Shown here piece by piece: positions 1-13,400 of a stretch of 64,000 bases of DNA (within the stretch, counting starts at the first letter, position 1; every line of letters begins with the position of its first letter). The notes below the pieces were generated by a model that worked only from the letters and a program-made list of their open reading frames with translations, was not told where the DNA came from and did no database searches. Origin of the DNA: Baylisascaris procyonis (Eukaryota; Nematoda; Chromadorea; Rhabditida; Ascarididae). A program made the position numbers and the translations under genes. The stretch covers positions 3,472,001 to 3,536,000 of the forward strand of contig JAZARR010000074.1 in assembly GCA_037389465.1 (NCBI GenBank), read 5' to 3'.

Positions 1-870
1 TCACATAGAAATGGCCAGTTAGTGCTGATTCCTGGCTAATTATATTTTAATTTTTTTTTTAAAAAAAAGGTGCAAATGGGTAAATTTCTTCCAGAAAGGT
101 TAGAAGATGATGAATTAGCATAAATGAACGTTTTAATGGTTACTCATCGAACGATTAAATTCAACAATTATTGAGGGATGCAGCCAACCTTTTAGTATTT
201 CTATGAAGTGATCATGCCGATCGTGTGCATCGCGCGGTAAACATCTTCCCAGTGTTTACTCTTTTCAAGTACTTCGAACTGATGCATAGAGTTGAATCAC
301 TTCACTTATGTTCGCATACACTCTTGCGCCTTCATGAGAATCATCTCTGAATTGTGAAATTGTATTATTCATCGCGTTAGCTTTTATTTCGAGAAAACTT
401 TCCTCCTCTGTGATGTATTCTTGGAAATTGCAGCTGATGGATCACCGAGTCTCATTTAGCCATTTAGAAGTCATTTTTATTGTTAGCATTTCAGTTAACC
501 ATTAGCTTATAATCTGTATGTTGTTAACATTGGAAGTGATATAAATTTAATCAAGAATGCATTTATGATCGCGTGTTGGATAAATTATGTCGTTCTATGA
601 GGTAAAATTGCCATCAAAGGTTTTGAAAATAACCACCTCATGGACAAAAAAAGCAAGGGGAAAAAAAGCATTCACCGTTTTGTCTTCCTTAATTGTTTTC
701 AATGTCCCAGTGGAGGGAAGAGTATAAACTTAAGGTGTCTGACGAAGGTGAAGCGTAAGATATTTCATCTCGTGGATGTTTCGGAACTAAACACTAACTT
801 CCACAGAACGAACTTTACACATTTATGCTAGTCATTTCCATTAGAAAGCCACAATGTCCTTCTAATATCG

Positions 871-939
<69 letters not shown>

Positions 940-2921
940 ACGGAATGATAATGGAGTGATCAAGTGTCGACATTTTGCCTGATCGCCAGACAAGATCATT
1001 TTTTTATATTACGATAGGAAATATGAAGTAGTGTGTCAGAGACGCTAACATCGTGTGACCATTCGCATTCCTCTTACCTGACCCAACCAGTTTCATGAAT
1101 TACTAAACAGTTTGTACGATTTTGCAAAGACGCATTTCAATAATATACCATACCTGCGGGTACATCTAACGTGTGTCCATTTTATGTGTTCGATAGTTTA
1201 ACTAGGAAAGAACTGAACCAAAGTTACGTAATTTGGTGGGTGTAACGTACAACATAGGACGACCTTCTGTTTCGTAATTCATTTCAATGTATTAATTTTA
1301 AAAGAAGTTGTAGAAATTTAGAAATCGGAAAAATTTAGTAAGAATGTGGAAGCAGTGCTTTCCTATTTCACGTTTGTTGGTGGCTTGTGGAAGTGGCTGG
1401 TCAAGTAAGCAAAATGATAAAAACGCATATCTCGCCAGTTTAGACAGCATGCTTCTCAAGTTGGTTCACAATCTGGCTAGTACAAAATGAAAAACCGGTC
1501 GGTGTAAAATGTAAACCTTAACGACTTTCAAATGTCTAAAATCTTATTCTACTTCACTGGATGAACGTGAGGATGTTAAATATTATGGTCATCCTATGCT
1601 GCACAATACAGCAATAAAATTGCTCGTCTTTAGCTTCAATGTTTTCTGAGTTGAAACTGTCGGGCAGACAAATAACTGGGTAAGCAGACACGTACACACA
1701 AACGCACGCACCAATTGTACAAAGTGAGATGACGCCGCCTAATGCGATTTTCTGAAGTGAGTTTATAAAAAAGCTTTACTATCGAAATTTTTTTATAACC
1801 TCGTTTATCCCTTTATTTTCTGCGTTGTTCTACTATTACACGCTTGTTGTAACTATGAGGTCATTATGCGTCCATCAAATCTGTCTGTGTCGATGGATCC
1901 GCTCACTCGATATTTGAGCTCTCCAAGAGCTGTGGTTATGACATCTGGCTATGTATAGCATTCAAGGAAGATTGCATGGAAACTTATGTACATATTTAGA
2001 ATTTTGCGCTTTCGGTTGATTGCGGAGTTCATTGAATTCTCAAGTAAAAATTGATAAGGCCGACAGGTAGCCTAGAGAAGCTATTGTTAAACGATGTTTC
2101 ATTATCTTTTATTGTTGATGCGGTAGATTGGTCTTGTTAGCTGGGATGCAAAAAGCATAATACAGATGCTCGAAAACCATGCTTGAATTCGAACTCCAGA
2201 GCGGTATTGTTCAAAAAATAAGGGAGTGGCTTGTTATATTTTCGTCTAGTAGTCAAGCTGTTTTGTTGCCGTAAAGATGCAGTGATCGCATAGATCTTGA
2301 TATCGAACACATGAAGCCAACGTTCATTACTAGAATAACAGGTATTCCATGTGGCCCTTGATCAATTGAAAGAAACAAATGATATAAATAATACTCCTCA
2401 GTGATAAATGAAATGCAATAATATAAACGAATTACCGACGTCTACTTCTCGTTTTCCTCCTTTTTTGATATCTCGCCTGGAAGGTGATTATCAGCTTGTT
2501 CATCTATGATCCCTGCTTTGCATTGTCGCAGCTAGAGGTTGGATAGGTTGGATGCAAGCACCGGAAAAGTCTTTTATCACCATCTTCCTATATCAGTGGA
2601 GAAGGCGTCCCTGCATAAAACAGCAAAGTCACATTTACACTTATGGAGTACGAAAAGAACAACCCAAACATAAAATGATACGTAAACAGTATGCGTGCTA
2701 CCATAGTTGAAGACCCACTATGCAGATTTTAAGACGCTTTTGAATACTTAGTATAATTAACATATGCAAGAGGTGACGGCGAGAAGAACGAGAATGGGAA
2801 ATAAAGTTTTGAGTTTTTTGGTGGTATGTTTCAAATTTTAAGCTCTATTCGTTGAAAGACGCCCTGATTTTTCTTCTGTCATCCTCAAAAATTCACCTCA
2901 AAATTTCAGATTTTTTCTTAC
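1..2921. other. Non-coding AT-rich DNA
   Basis: Apart from the TA microsatellite I see no supported gene. Minus-strand acceptors near 1756 and 2617 could continue the 2922-3006 gene in phase, but the resulting frames are short and unconvincing. Confidence 0.6.
872..936. repeat. (TA)n microsatellite
   Basis: About 32 uninterrupted TA dinucleotides. A typical polymorphic simple repeat. Confidence 0.98.
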
Positions 2922-3006
2922 TTGCTTGGCCATCTCCGTCCTCCTTGAGTCGTCGTAATCAGTGATCATGATCCTCTCTTTGGAAATTCGGATGCGTTTC
3001 ATATCA
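2922..3006 (-). CDS. Orphan internal exon of an unidentified gene
   Basis: On the minus strand, acceptor tttattttcag precedes 85 nt that end at donor CAA|gtaaga. Only one of the three frames is open, and it gives 28 codons: DMKRIRISKERIMITDYDD, then SRRTEMAKQ. Codons are GC-ended far more than the flanking DNA, as expected for a real exon. It is entered in phase 2 and left in phase 0. A phase-matching upstream exon could be 3148-3204 (strong pyrimidine tract, then tcatctcag; frame AVYREERSYAVFYVATSF), but its donor is weak. No downstream exon is convincing. The alternating beta-strand-like pattern might belong to a PTB/PH-like fold, which is only a guess. Confidence 0.4.
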
Positions 3007-6000
3007 CTGAAAATAAATACATCGTAAAGCATTAGTTAATTAGAGCATTGCTATATAAGGCGATCGTATTGGTGGCCATCCGAATAACTATTCCATTAAA
3101 TTCAACAGTGCCCAGCTGCACTCTATTTTTCCGTCAATTAGGCCAACGTGAACGACGTTGCAACATAGAAAACGGCATATGATCGTTCTTCTCGATAAAC
3201 GGCACTGAGATGACAGAGAGACGAGTGATAAAGCGTATGAATTATGAGGTATTTGATGTGATGCAAAGAGAATTGTACGACATAATAGAACGCATCGATG
3301 CATGTTCATCGTTAGACAAAAAATGATACATTTATGAAAAGACGAGCAGACAGTGGAAGTGATTGACCTCCAGGGTGCGTATTGCCAGAGAGTACGGAAA
3401 AATGTCAACATGGTACGCTTCCGTGGCTCATTTGCATTTTTGTGCGCGTGACCGTCATCATATATTTCACGATGTTGTGTTTTCTAGCAGATGGCATGTT
3501 CTCGTAATTGCACTTTTTGATCACTCCAAATGTTATGTGTGGGAAATATTATGGCTATTTTCTTTGTTTATTGTTTATAAACCAAATAGACAAAAATGTA
3601 TAACTTTATTTGCGATATATATTTTATATCAAGTATACGAAGAGGAATACATCAGCAAGGATGGTATGATAGGCACTTTTTATTTTTACGCTCAAGATCA
3701 TCTAGCTGAGCAAATATTGAAAAATGAGCTGACTCGCAAATACGCTTAACTATACGTAACTGAGTGGTAGTAACATAAGTCTGCATTCAAATATTTGGTT
3801 GCATTATCGGCTTCCGAGCGAAATTTTTTTTGCACAGATTTTATTGCAGCTCTATGTTTACATAGCGTAAATAGGATTTGGTCATTCAATTTCCATAATT
3901 GAAAAAGCGTTAGTTGTAAACTGCAAAATTTTTAACGAAATGACGTACGATCAAAAAATAAGCATTGAACTTTTTCATGTAATTCTATTGCAAGCATTTA
4001 CAGTGAACGTTTTTTTTTTTTTTTTTTGAGAAGAATCGTCTCATTAGAACGATGCCCTTTTTTTATAGACGAAGAAATTGAGCATAAAGTTTGAAGATGA
4101 CAGTTTTCCGATCCCTTCAGCAAAGATTTTTATTTATTCTTACAATTAGAAGTATTACTGCATTGTGATGCTTGTTGTTCGACGACATATGATTATGAAG
4201 ATTAGCTTGCTTGTGTTAAATCTTGGATGAAAAGTGAAGTATTTTTGAAGTTTACTTAACAGTCGAAAGTGCACCTTGAGCAATAGCATTGTTTTAAATT
4301 TCTTGCTCAGTTGAGCTATTCGTTCTGAAAATTTCAAGTGTTAAGCTCACTTTTCAGGAACCTATCAATCGACAATCATCAATCCACATCCCCGTGGTCA
4401 TCTGCTTTTTTTTTAGTGAAAACAACAGCAAACAGTTTCCTTGCAGAGCGTTATCGGAGAAACTAATACTGGAGCAGCTTTCTTTAAATAAATGAGCAAT
4501 CATTGAAAGCGCGAAAAGAATGCCCACCCCGACAGGGAAAACATGTTCTTGAGGGGATTCGGTGACCTTGATGATCAGAACACCTCACTCACCCGCACCT
4601 TCATTTCTTATATTTACTTCTCTTCCTTTCGCTTATCTTATCGCAGCGAAATAATGATCTAGAAGAAAATCAACGTAATCAATTTATTTGTTCATTTCAT
4701 CGTTCCGGATTTAAAATTAAACTCTGCATAGAAATGCTTTCTCATCATAAGTTTCCATTTCTATTTTATCATCTCCGAATTTGAGCAAACTAAAATGTTT
4801 TCGATGTTACAGTCGACGATTTCAGATGTTTTCCTTTTTCTTCTTCGATATTATCACCGGTCATTTCTGTTTAGAAAATGGTGATGTATTCCTTAATAAG
4901 ACGTCGGTTCTCAAATGGTCTTTCACTCCGTATAGTTTACTTGGCCTAATATGCTTCAGCATTAGGTCAAAACGATAGACGATTGCTGAAATTGTTGAAG
5001 TATAATTCGGTTATGATGATAGATCCAATATTACTTTTAGCATTAGAAATTAAACTGCCAAGTTATTTTTCACTTTTTTTACATCTAAAAAACGTTTTTG
5101 GCATTTAAGGTCAATTATAAGAAGATTTAGCAGAAGGATAACTGAATTATACCTCAAGTAATATATCGATTATTAGCCATTTTTCTGAATTTAAGAGCGA
5201 AATCTGCTGAGAAATACTTTACGATCTTAGCAGAAATGAGAAATATTTTAAAGAATCGATTATTGCTAAACGGTTACGTTGTTTATTCGAACAAAGCAGT
5301 AGTAAAATTCAATGGAAGCTTGATATTATTGCTGTCTTTCGACTGAGAAATTAGTATATGATGAAACAATTTAATTGTAATATTTGCAGCGCTTACTTAT
5401 TCCACCACTATTCTCCCGAATAAGTTTGCATGAACTAAAAAAATAAACTGGAAAGAGGTATATTTCCCTCCTAAACAGAGACAAACAAAAAGAAAACGAT
5501 ATTTATAAAAATCTTTATTAATCTAAAATACATGAGGCATCTCTTCTTCTTTTCATCCCTCTGTATATAATCGACACATTTATTTACAAAAAGGACCCAT
5601 AAAAAATGAGTAATAACAAATCTAAAATTAGTTTGTTGCATAAAATTGAAATCTATTTTTCAATCAAGATAACAAACCGACGGAATTTTTATTGTTCGAT
5701 TAGATGAACTGACGGTAACAGCGCTATCAAACTATAAATTTTCATTCCATTTGCTATTGAAAGCGATATCCACTAAATGAGCGAATATGTTTTAAGTGCG
5801 TTGTGTCTAAGTGAGAATCGTTTAAATAATGGGCGCTTAAGACTATTTTCCTTTCTTGCAATCGCATATGTGATGAGAAAATTCAATGTGTTCCATTTGA
5901 TTCGTGAGCTTTATTCACTCATGAGTGGAAATATTATTTATTTGTGACTATTTTTTAAATTCTTTTCCTCTCTTTCCTTATCGTTAATAAATGCTTTTAT

Positions 6001-7434
6001 CTTCATATCTTTATGCTTTTTAGCACATTCCTATTTATAAATAAGTAATGTTTAAGTTAAATTACTCTGCAATAAATATTTCATCACTATCTGAGTAAGG
6101 TTTCGATGAGACGCTACTTTTAAAACAAAAGAATCGCGTCGCCCTCTATGACTGAAACGATTTTTGAAGTTTTTGATAAGTTAAAATATTTTTTTCTATT
6201 TTTGATATTTGAAGACTTAATTTTTTGAAATCTCATAGCGATCAAGAATGCTATCTAGAATGAAAAAAAAAAAGAAAATTTGCTGATTGGTTCAGATTGA
6301 ACGAAATTGATTTAAAAATATATTTATTTTACACAATTAAAAAGCGATGAGAGATTATTTTATGCGCAAAATGTAGTAGCAACGATGACCGTAGTTTCAT
6401 CTTCATGCGGCTTGCTCATGCAACATTAAATTGGCTAAGAATCAAAGCTATATGAAATGCCTAGAATTCAGAGATGGGATAGAAGAGAGGATGAGAGTGT
6501 AAAAGGGGCAATTGAACTAAATCAGGTTTATTAATCTAATCGAGGTGAGAACAAATTATACTTCAGAAGGGAAAGGATTTAAATTGTTGCCTTCAGTCAT
6601 CGCTAATTTATTCACGCATTTTACTTGCTTCTCCTTTTGAAGTGATTTCGTTTTCATCTCGATGTTTGCTTGAATGTTGGAAATGAATCCATTGCAAACG
6701 TCCTTTATTCCTTAACCCCTTAGTTACCATCTGATGATGCCATGTGATAGCGAAAGATTGTGACAATGCTTTTTATGGCCATTATTTCTTTGGAACAAAA
6801 GGACCGCCTTTCTTAATTGTTCGATACAATAAACAAATGTACGCAGTGTATCGCCTACCCGTGTGCATATTTCAAAAAATGATTATATAGTACGTTATTA
6901 TAACAGTATTTGTTTCACATCTCGTCATCCTATTTTGATCTATGATCGCTTTCACGCTGTGTGCTCCTTCTGTATTGCTGAAGTTCACTTGAATTGCCAG
7001 CTTCGATTTTTTAGTATTTCGATACTTTTATCGAAACAATAAACTAACCCGGTAATACTCGATACTATTTGAATAAATTCCCTCAGTTATTTCATCGAAA
7101 ATAAGAGACCCCTTGTTATTTGATACGCTGAAATTACCCTATATGTCAGCTTCATGGATCTAGTTGCCCCTACACAAAAACTATTTGTGGGAAGTTTCAG
7201 TGGAGCATAATTTAGGAACTCGGTGAATTTCTTTTGGATTCTCTCGCATTTGAACAAACGAATTTAATGCAAATCCTTCATGCATCTTCGACCTCAAATT
7301 TTGCATTTATCTCACATTTCATGTTAAGGTCTCCCACTGAAAGTCTGATCGTCTAATCGGCTACGCCTAATCTACTCTTTCAATGCTTGAAAACTTTTTG
7401 TATAGAGTTCGGCGAGGGACAAATCTTAACAGCC
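3007..7434. other. Intergenic DNA upstream of RASGEF1
   Basis: AT-rich. Contains a possible weak exon at 3148-3204 (minus) and T-rich runs (for example 4011-4027). The 128-codon plus frame at 3363-3749 is unsupported. Promoter elements could not be identified. A possible 43-nt minus exon (7589-7631, gtgagc donor) lies just inside RASGEF1 intron 1. Confidence 0.5.
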
Positions 7435-7467
7435 ATGGTCTCGCAAGCGAAGATTGATAATAAGCAG
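7435..7467 (+). CDS. RASGEF1 candidate first coding exon
   Basis: ATG at 7435 in a good context (cagccATGg) opens 11 codons, MVSQAKIDNKQ, ending in a strong donor (CAG|gtacgt) in phase 0. Phase 0 is what the RasGEF_N exon at 12249 requires. The implied intron is 4781 nt. The alternative start is the in-frame ATG at 12225, which would read MSKSFVHQ into the next exon without splicing. There is no homology in these 11 residues, so this is inference from signals and phase. Confidence 0.4.
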
Positions 7468-10400
7468 GTACGTTTAGTGTCATGGCATTCTCCGAAGAGC
7501 GCTGAAAATCGCATTACTTTTCATGAATTTTGCGGCAATACGGTGCGTTTTACCTTCCACCTCGGACCTATTAACGAAAGTCGCTCACCTTTATAGAGGG
7601 TTTGTATGCCGGCACACACATAAATTGCACTCTAAAATTTGGTGTTTATGAGAGATTTATGGCCGACATCGAATGGCAGCGTTATCCAGTCTTGTGCCTA
7701 ATTGGGGGTTGTATCCATTGCATCAATTGCTCGGTAACGTTACGGCCACGACAAGCCATTATTAAAAGAATGTGAGGCTGCTATTTGAAATGACATATAA
7801 CACGTAATTATTCACCAACAGTTTAGTTGTATTTTACTTTTGTTTTTTCTTTGAATGAAACCTAAATTAATGCTACAACTAGTCTTCATTCGACTTGGCC
7901 AAGCTTATCAATTGGTACTGTGCGTCTGATAGAGTAATGTCGAATTATGCCTAACATGTGAATAGCGTTCTATTATTTATGGCCCATTTATGCATTGAAG
8001 TACTTCTAGTCATGAAGTACGCACCATTAGAGAGCCCCTTGTTCATGAATGGTTGGATGGTTAGAAACAATTCATGTGAGGCTTTATTGATGCTTTCACT
8101 CTCACGATAGCACTTCAAGAAGAGGTAACATGCAATTTCTAACCACTGCTATTGCAATTCGTTGTTCATTTATTTTTAACATTCCCCTAAATATAGAAGA
8201 AAAAATCATAATTTTGGTCACTTTTATTGTCGCACATATTTTCTTAACATCGGTGCATTTCAAAAAGCTTTACCATTTATTATTTTTATTGTTGTTTCAA
8301 TGTATTTTCCTTTTCAGACTTCTCAAGCTTACTTCTAGATAATTTCAAATCATTAAGCCATTATCACATTTGTTATGAATTTGGCTTCTATTACCACATT
8401 ACCGTAAAAAGAATAATCTTTGAGCTGATAGAACGTATGAAAAGTTTTTGTTTCTCTTTGCGCTCAGTGAAGCCACTCTCATGGGACTGAAATGCGCAAT
8501 ACGTTGACAGACCACTCATTCCTCAACAAAGTCACCATATCTCGACCATTCACCAAAAAAGTTTTGCTCAAATTCAGAAGAAAAATTTCGAATGTGTGTA
8601 AATCGAGCACTCCAATGAGTGAAATATCTGCGTAAATATTCAGCTTCAATGATCTTTTGGTTTCGCTTCGCAAAGAAATATACACTTCAGCCTGCCATTA
8701 TTCAACAATAAGTATTCCGTGATGTAAAGTAAATCATCTCATTTTTGGCTTGTGGAAACATTAGCTTATCGCTGATTGAAGTGAGTTTTTTTGATAAATT
8801 CCTGCAGGGAAGTTCCTTCGTTTAGTGCTGATTAGATTTTTGAAGTGGTTGCCATTCTAGGTAGATGATTGATGATCCGGAGGGGATATATCCTGCAAAT
8901 CATAGGCGAGCGTTTCCAGCATAGGTTGTTGTACAGAACGGACGTGACATACCATTGTATAATTCCTTAATAAGGGGTCAGTCGCATTCCAACCCAATGA
9001 ATCCTAAGCATCTCTCGAATCGCTAATTAAGCTTGCCAGTCGGCATCTTCTGCCCCTGCAAATCATGCAGTTCTTTGCAATTTTTCTTCGTCAGTCTTTT
9101 TCATTGCATCTTGGTGAACATTTCGGCCACTACGCTCATTGTTAAACACGAGCGAAGACCCCACCTGTATTTTCCGAAGTTACTAGGCTTTGAGTAAATT
9201 AGTCGGCTTGGCCACTATAAGCAATATTTGCTCGACTTTTTGGGAGTGTTGCAAGATGAAAGGGAGGGGGAGGAGGAAAAAAGTTTGGATTACTCATACT
9301 CTTTCCTTTGGATCGTGCTGTTAGCAATATATAACTGTCACTATTTGAGCTATATGCCGCACAAAGCGTGCGTGTATTTCAGCATTGACCACACCCTCTC
9401 AAAAGCCATTAAAAGGACCGCTGTGTCGCATTGTCAGCGAATGTCATTGATCTCGTCCACGGCTATCCTATGGAACATCATCTCGCGTCCACTAAACACC
9501 CATTCCCAATAGCCGTTGTGTGGTGTGCTCGTATTTCCACTCTGAAATATTGCTTACGAAACCCAGCTTTAATATTTGTTAAAGCATTTAAACAGTTTTC
9601 ATTCATCATTCACCATTGTGCCGCTTGATGACCAGTAATTGCTTAAAAATTCTATTCTTCCTACATCGTTTACCTATTATTATATGTTTTGCTAATCTCC
9701 GTTAGCAAAACGTATCTTATATGTACCCAGTTTCGGCAAATTCAACTTGCTAAGTTGGAGCTGTGAAATTTTTGAAGTATAATTTAGAGCATTACGTTAT
9801 CGACTGTGCTTCAGGCTATACATCCGTGTCAAATGCAGTTGAAGGCACTTGAAACTGCGTGAAAATTTGCGTTTGGAAGGATGTTTTGAGGGTAGTTTTT
9901 CGAGAAGAAAAAACATAAGAAACAGATCACTTCAAAAAAAAAAAAAAAAAATTTGCAGAAATGCTTTGTTCGACTTTAATACGAATGCATCATTGCTCAT
10001 GCTTGCTTTGTGATCGTTTTCCACGATGAATTATTCAGCTAAATGTTTTATTTTTTGATCGTTTTACGAAATTCGTTCGATGGAAATACGGACGCTTACT
10101 TTGGACAAATTCCGTTGAAACAATATTCTACGCATTTATTATTGTGAAAATTTTCTTATCAAAAAGTCTCCAAGGGATGATTTTAGATACGTATCGCCAC
10201 ATTTTCAGTACTACTTTTAATTATGTTTGTTGCTTATAAAAAATGAGCTGTAGAATAATCAACGGTACATTAGTAGCAATATAGATTGTTACGTTGGTAT
10301 GGTTTTAGCAATAGTAGATTAGTCATTGTACTCTTAAGGAATATATTTGCCTGTTATTTGCGTACTAATTGAAGAAATTCCTGAAGAAATTTAGGAGATA

Positions 10401-13400
10401 TTTCATGGGAATGTGAAGTTGGTGAAGCATTTCACTCGTATTATTTATTATGCTTATAGGTGAGAACATCTGCGATGATCGTTCCGCTTTATAATGGACA
10501 TTCAACGAATGAGAACAATAACACTATCGAACTTACTAAAGGTCTCGATTGTGACAATGCAATTGGCTATCACACATTTCAACAAAATGTCAGTTTTTTT
10601 CTAATATTTCAAATAAATGCTAAGTAACGTTTGTTGTGTCTTATTTGTTTTGAAATTCATTTTGATCAATTTCGTGGTGATCGCTTCTTTTACATTGATT
10701 TCGTTAGTCACTCAAAATCTTATGAAAACTTTTTTTAAAGAGTATTTTTTCTCGCAGTTTGGTACATTCCTCTTGCCTCCTTCTCCTCTTCCTTCCTGTT
10801 CCCTTTCCTTCCTCCCTGATTCCAGCTTGAATTTATGAGAAGAGCCCATAAATAATAGTTTATGCGATGGTGTCATATGCAGGATGACTCTTATGACTAA
10901 ATGAAGATTTGATAACGCTCTGATATTAACTACTACGAACTGTGAATTTAACCATCGGATTGATCGTTTCATATCAGCTTCAAAAATCGAATCATATCAT
11001 CATTGTTAGATACAATGTAAAGCATTTGGTGTAAAGTTGGACTTTATGCATGGCTCTTTGCCACCCGAATAGAACAAAGTCGTTGATTTATGGGGCATCG
11101 CTGTCTGGGAAACACATTTTTTTAATGCGCCTCTCCAGTACGTTCAATCTTTGCCCTTTATGGATGCACATTTTTGTGCGTTGTCTGTCAATTTTTAAGC
11201 AATTTCAGCTCATCGTTAGCATTAACCACAGCGTTCCATGAGAAATACTTATCGCTGTTAAGTATGTAAACATAACTAAGAAATTATAAGAGATTGTTAA
11301 TTGCCGTTGAAATTGAATCTGAACGTTGATTATTCGCAAGCATTGTTGCAGTTTCGAACATGAACAAATGCAGACATGAACGAGACTACTTTGCACATGA
11401 TTAGCAGTCCCTCGTTTGGAGGCTTCTAGATGATTGACGAGGCGGGGGAAGAAGGTTTGGAGATTGTTAGCTTGAAAGGACACCAGTAAGGTCTGCGTAC
11501 TAAAAAATAACGTTTTTATTCCAACGGTTTTGCTCCTTATCACAAAATCGCCCGTGTCATTGTCGAATGAAAGATATATTCTGTTGAAAATGATATCAAT
11601 CCTCTCTGCAATTGAAGCTTGAATTTTGTTTGGAAGCAATGGAATATCATTATTTTATTTCGGGATTATTGCACCTTCACTGTGGAAGGTGATGAGCTAG
11701 GCGCCAGTTATGTGTTCGATATTTAGGAATAACGGAGAACGACGCGCAATCTCCACATAGCTTTCCACACCTCTCTTCGAGCGGATCTTCCTCTCTTTCA
11801 GTCATTTTTTATGCGTGTGTTACACTTTGAAGATATGCAGTTTCTATCAAGTTTTGGATGCAGTAAAAGCAAAATGAACACCATGAGTGAATATAAACAT
11901 GGTTTTTGTCAGTGAGGTAAGATAGGCGCCAACCGAAACTTGCAACCGTTATCAGTGGTGTCTGAAGAAACCGTTGATGGCGCCGGTTTTTAGAATAGCT
12001 CACATGTATAAGTCCTTATAGAGAGACGCCCAATTTCACAATCTCCTCACTAGTTGTTTCGATGACCTTCAAGCGCTGTATTATCCTGGATAAAATACGT
12101 GGCCTGGTGTTTTCATCAATTTCCACTGTTTCATCTCATCAAGTCACATCCTTTTCTATTTACTTTTATTTTCTATTTATAATAGAAGAGCAAATACTCC
12201 CGCTAAATTAAAAAAAAAAACGGCATGAGTAAATCGTTTGTTCATCAGGATATTGTCTATGATGAGGATGGAGCAGTAATAAGTGGCAGTGCGGAAGCGT
12301 TAATAAGACGTCTTATACCAACGCGTGATTACTGTCCCGATCGTTCCTATATTTTCACGTTACTTCTCAACATTCGTACGTTTGTGGCACCATCGGAGCT
12401 ATTGCATAAAGTGCTGCAGGTGAGTGCTTAGCAATAAATTTTTTGGCATAAGTCGTAAACTTTAGGGATATATGCGGCAATTTGCATTGTCGAAATTAAC
12501 GTTATATCCGTGTTTCCTTTCCTTTCATTAAATAATTTCACTCTATAGTAATTAGAATGCCAAATATAAACAGCAATACTCACGCTGTCGTTATGGAAAA
12601 AATCTGCGAAGAGCTGTTAGAATAATTGAAACATTGGTGGAATTGCTTTGCAGCAAAAGAGAATAAATGAGTTACGAGTGTTCGCACAATCGTTCCCGCG
12701 GGATTCATCTGAATCCACTCGGTGGAATCGTTTTTCTACATATCGGCTCTCATCGATTTCAGCTAGCTACTCATCTACACTCAATTAAGACTTATACAAG
12801 TGAATTTAGGTGCTTTAAAAAATCGACGTCTGCGTAAAGGGCTTGATGTTCTGTTTTATATTCTCTATCTTTAGCATTTTTTATTAGATTTCGATTTTTT
12901 TTCGGAAGTTTCGAGTAACATTGAGAAAATTAATAATAGATTTTCAAAAGTTAACGAATACTTACTTTTGAAGTTCATAATCCGCAACTTTCATGGTTTT
13001 TTTAATGTCCTTTTAGAAAGGCAATAAAAAGGCACATTAGAGATGGGTGCGGGATATATAATGGGTAATATCTTGCAGTTATTGGTTTCGACAAAATGTA
13101 CTATAAATTTTCGAAAAAGAACACTGCGCCATAGTTTTAAATTAATTGATCAACAGATGCATCTGTTTAGTGATCAAAACGCTCCTATTCGTCATATCTA
13201 ACGAAAGTTCGCATATGCCAAATTTGCATACGTTTAAACTATACTTTATCATTCCTTTTCAATACGGATTAAATGAGTTTCGTCGATGCTTTCTGGTAAA
13301 ATATCTCTTTCAGCATTGTATGTTCGAACAGAATGCAACTGGTGAAAATTTCACAAAAGAAGGTCGAACGCGCATGTTTGCTAATATCTTCAAGCTATGC

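Noticed and set aside
11205..11639. 144-codon minus-strand frame inside RASGEF1 intron 1
   Set aside because: Length is within chance expectation over six frames of 64 kb at this composition; no motif, splice or homology support.
12951..12997. Minus-strand ATG exon (MKVADYELQ) with a perfect donor, in RASGEF1 intron 2
   Set aside because: Continuation gives only about 25 residues with no poly(A) signal or homology; best explained as chance.
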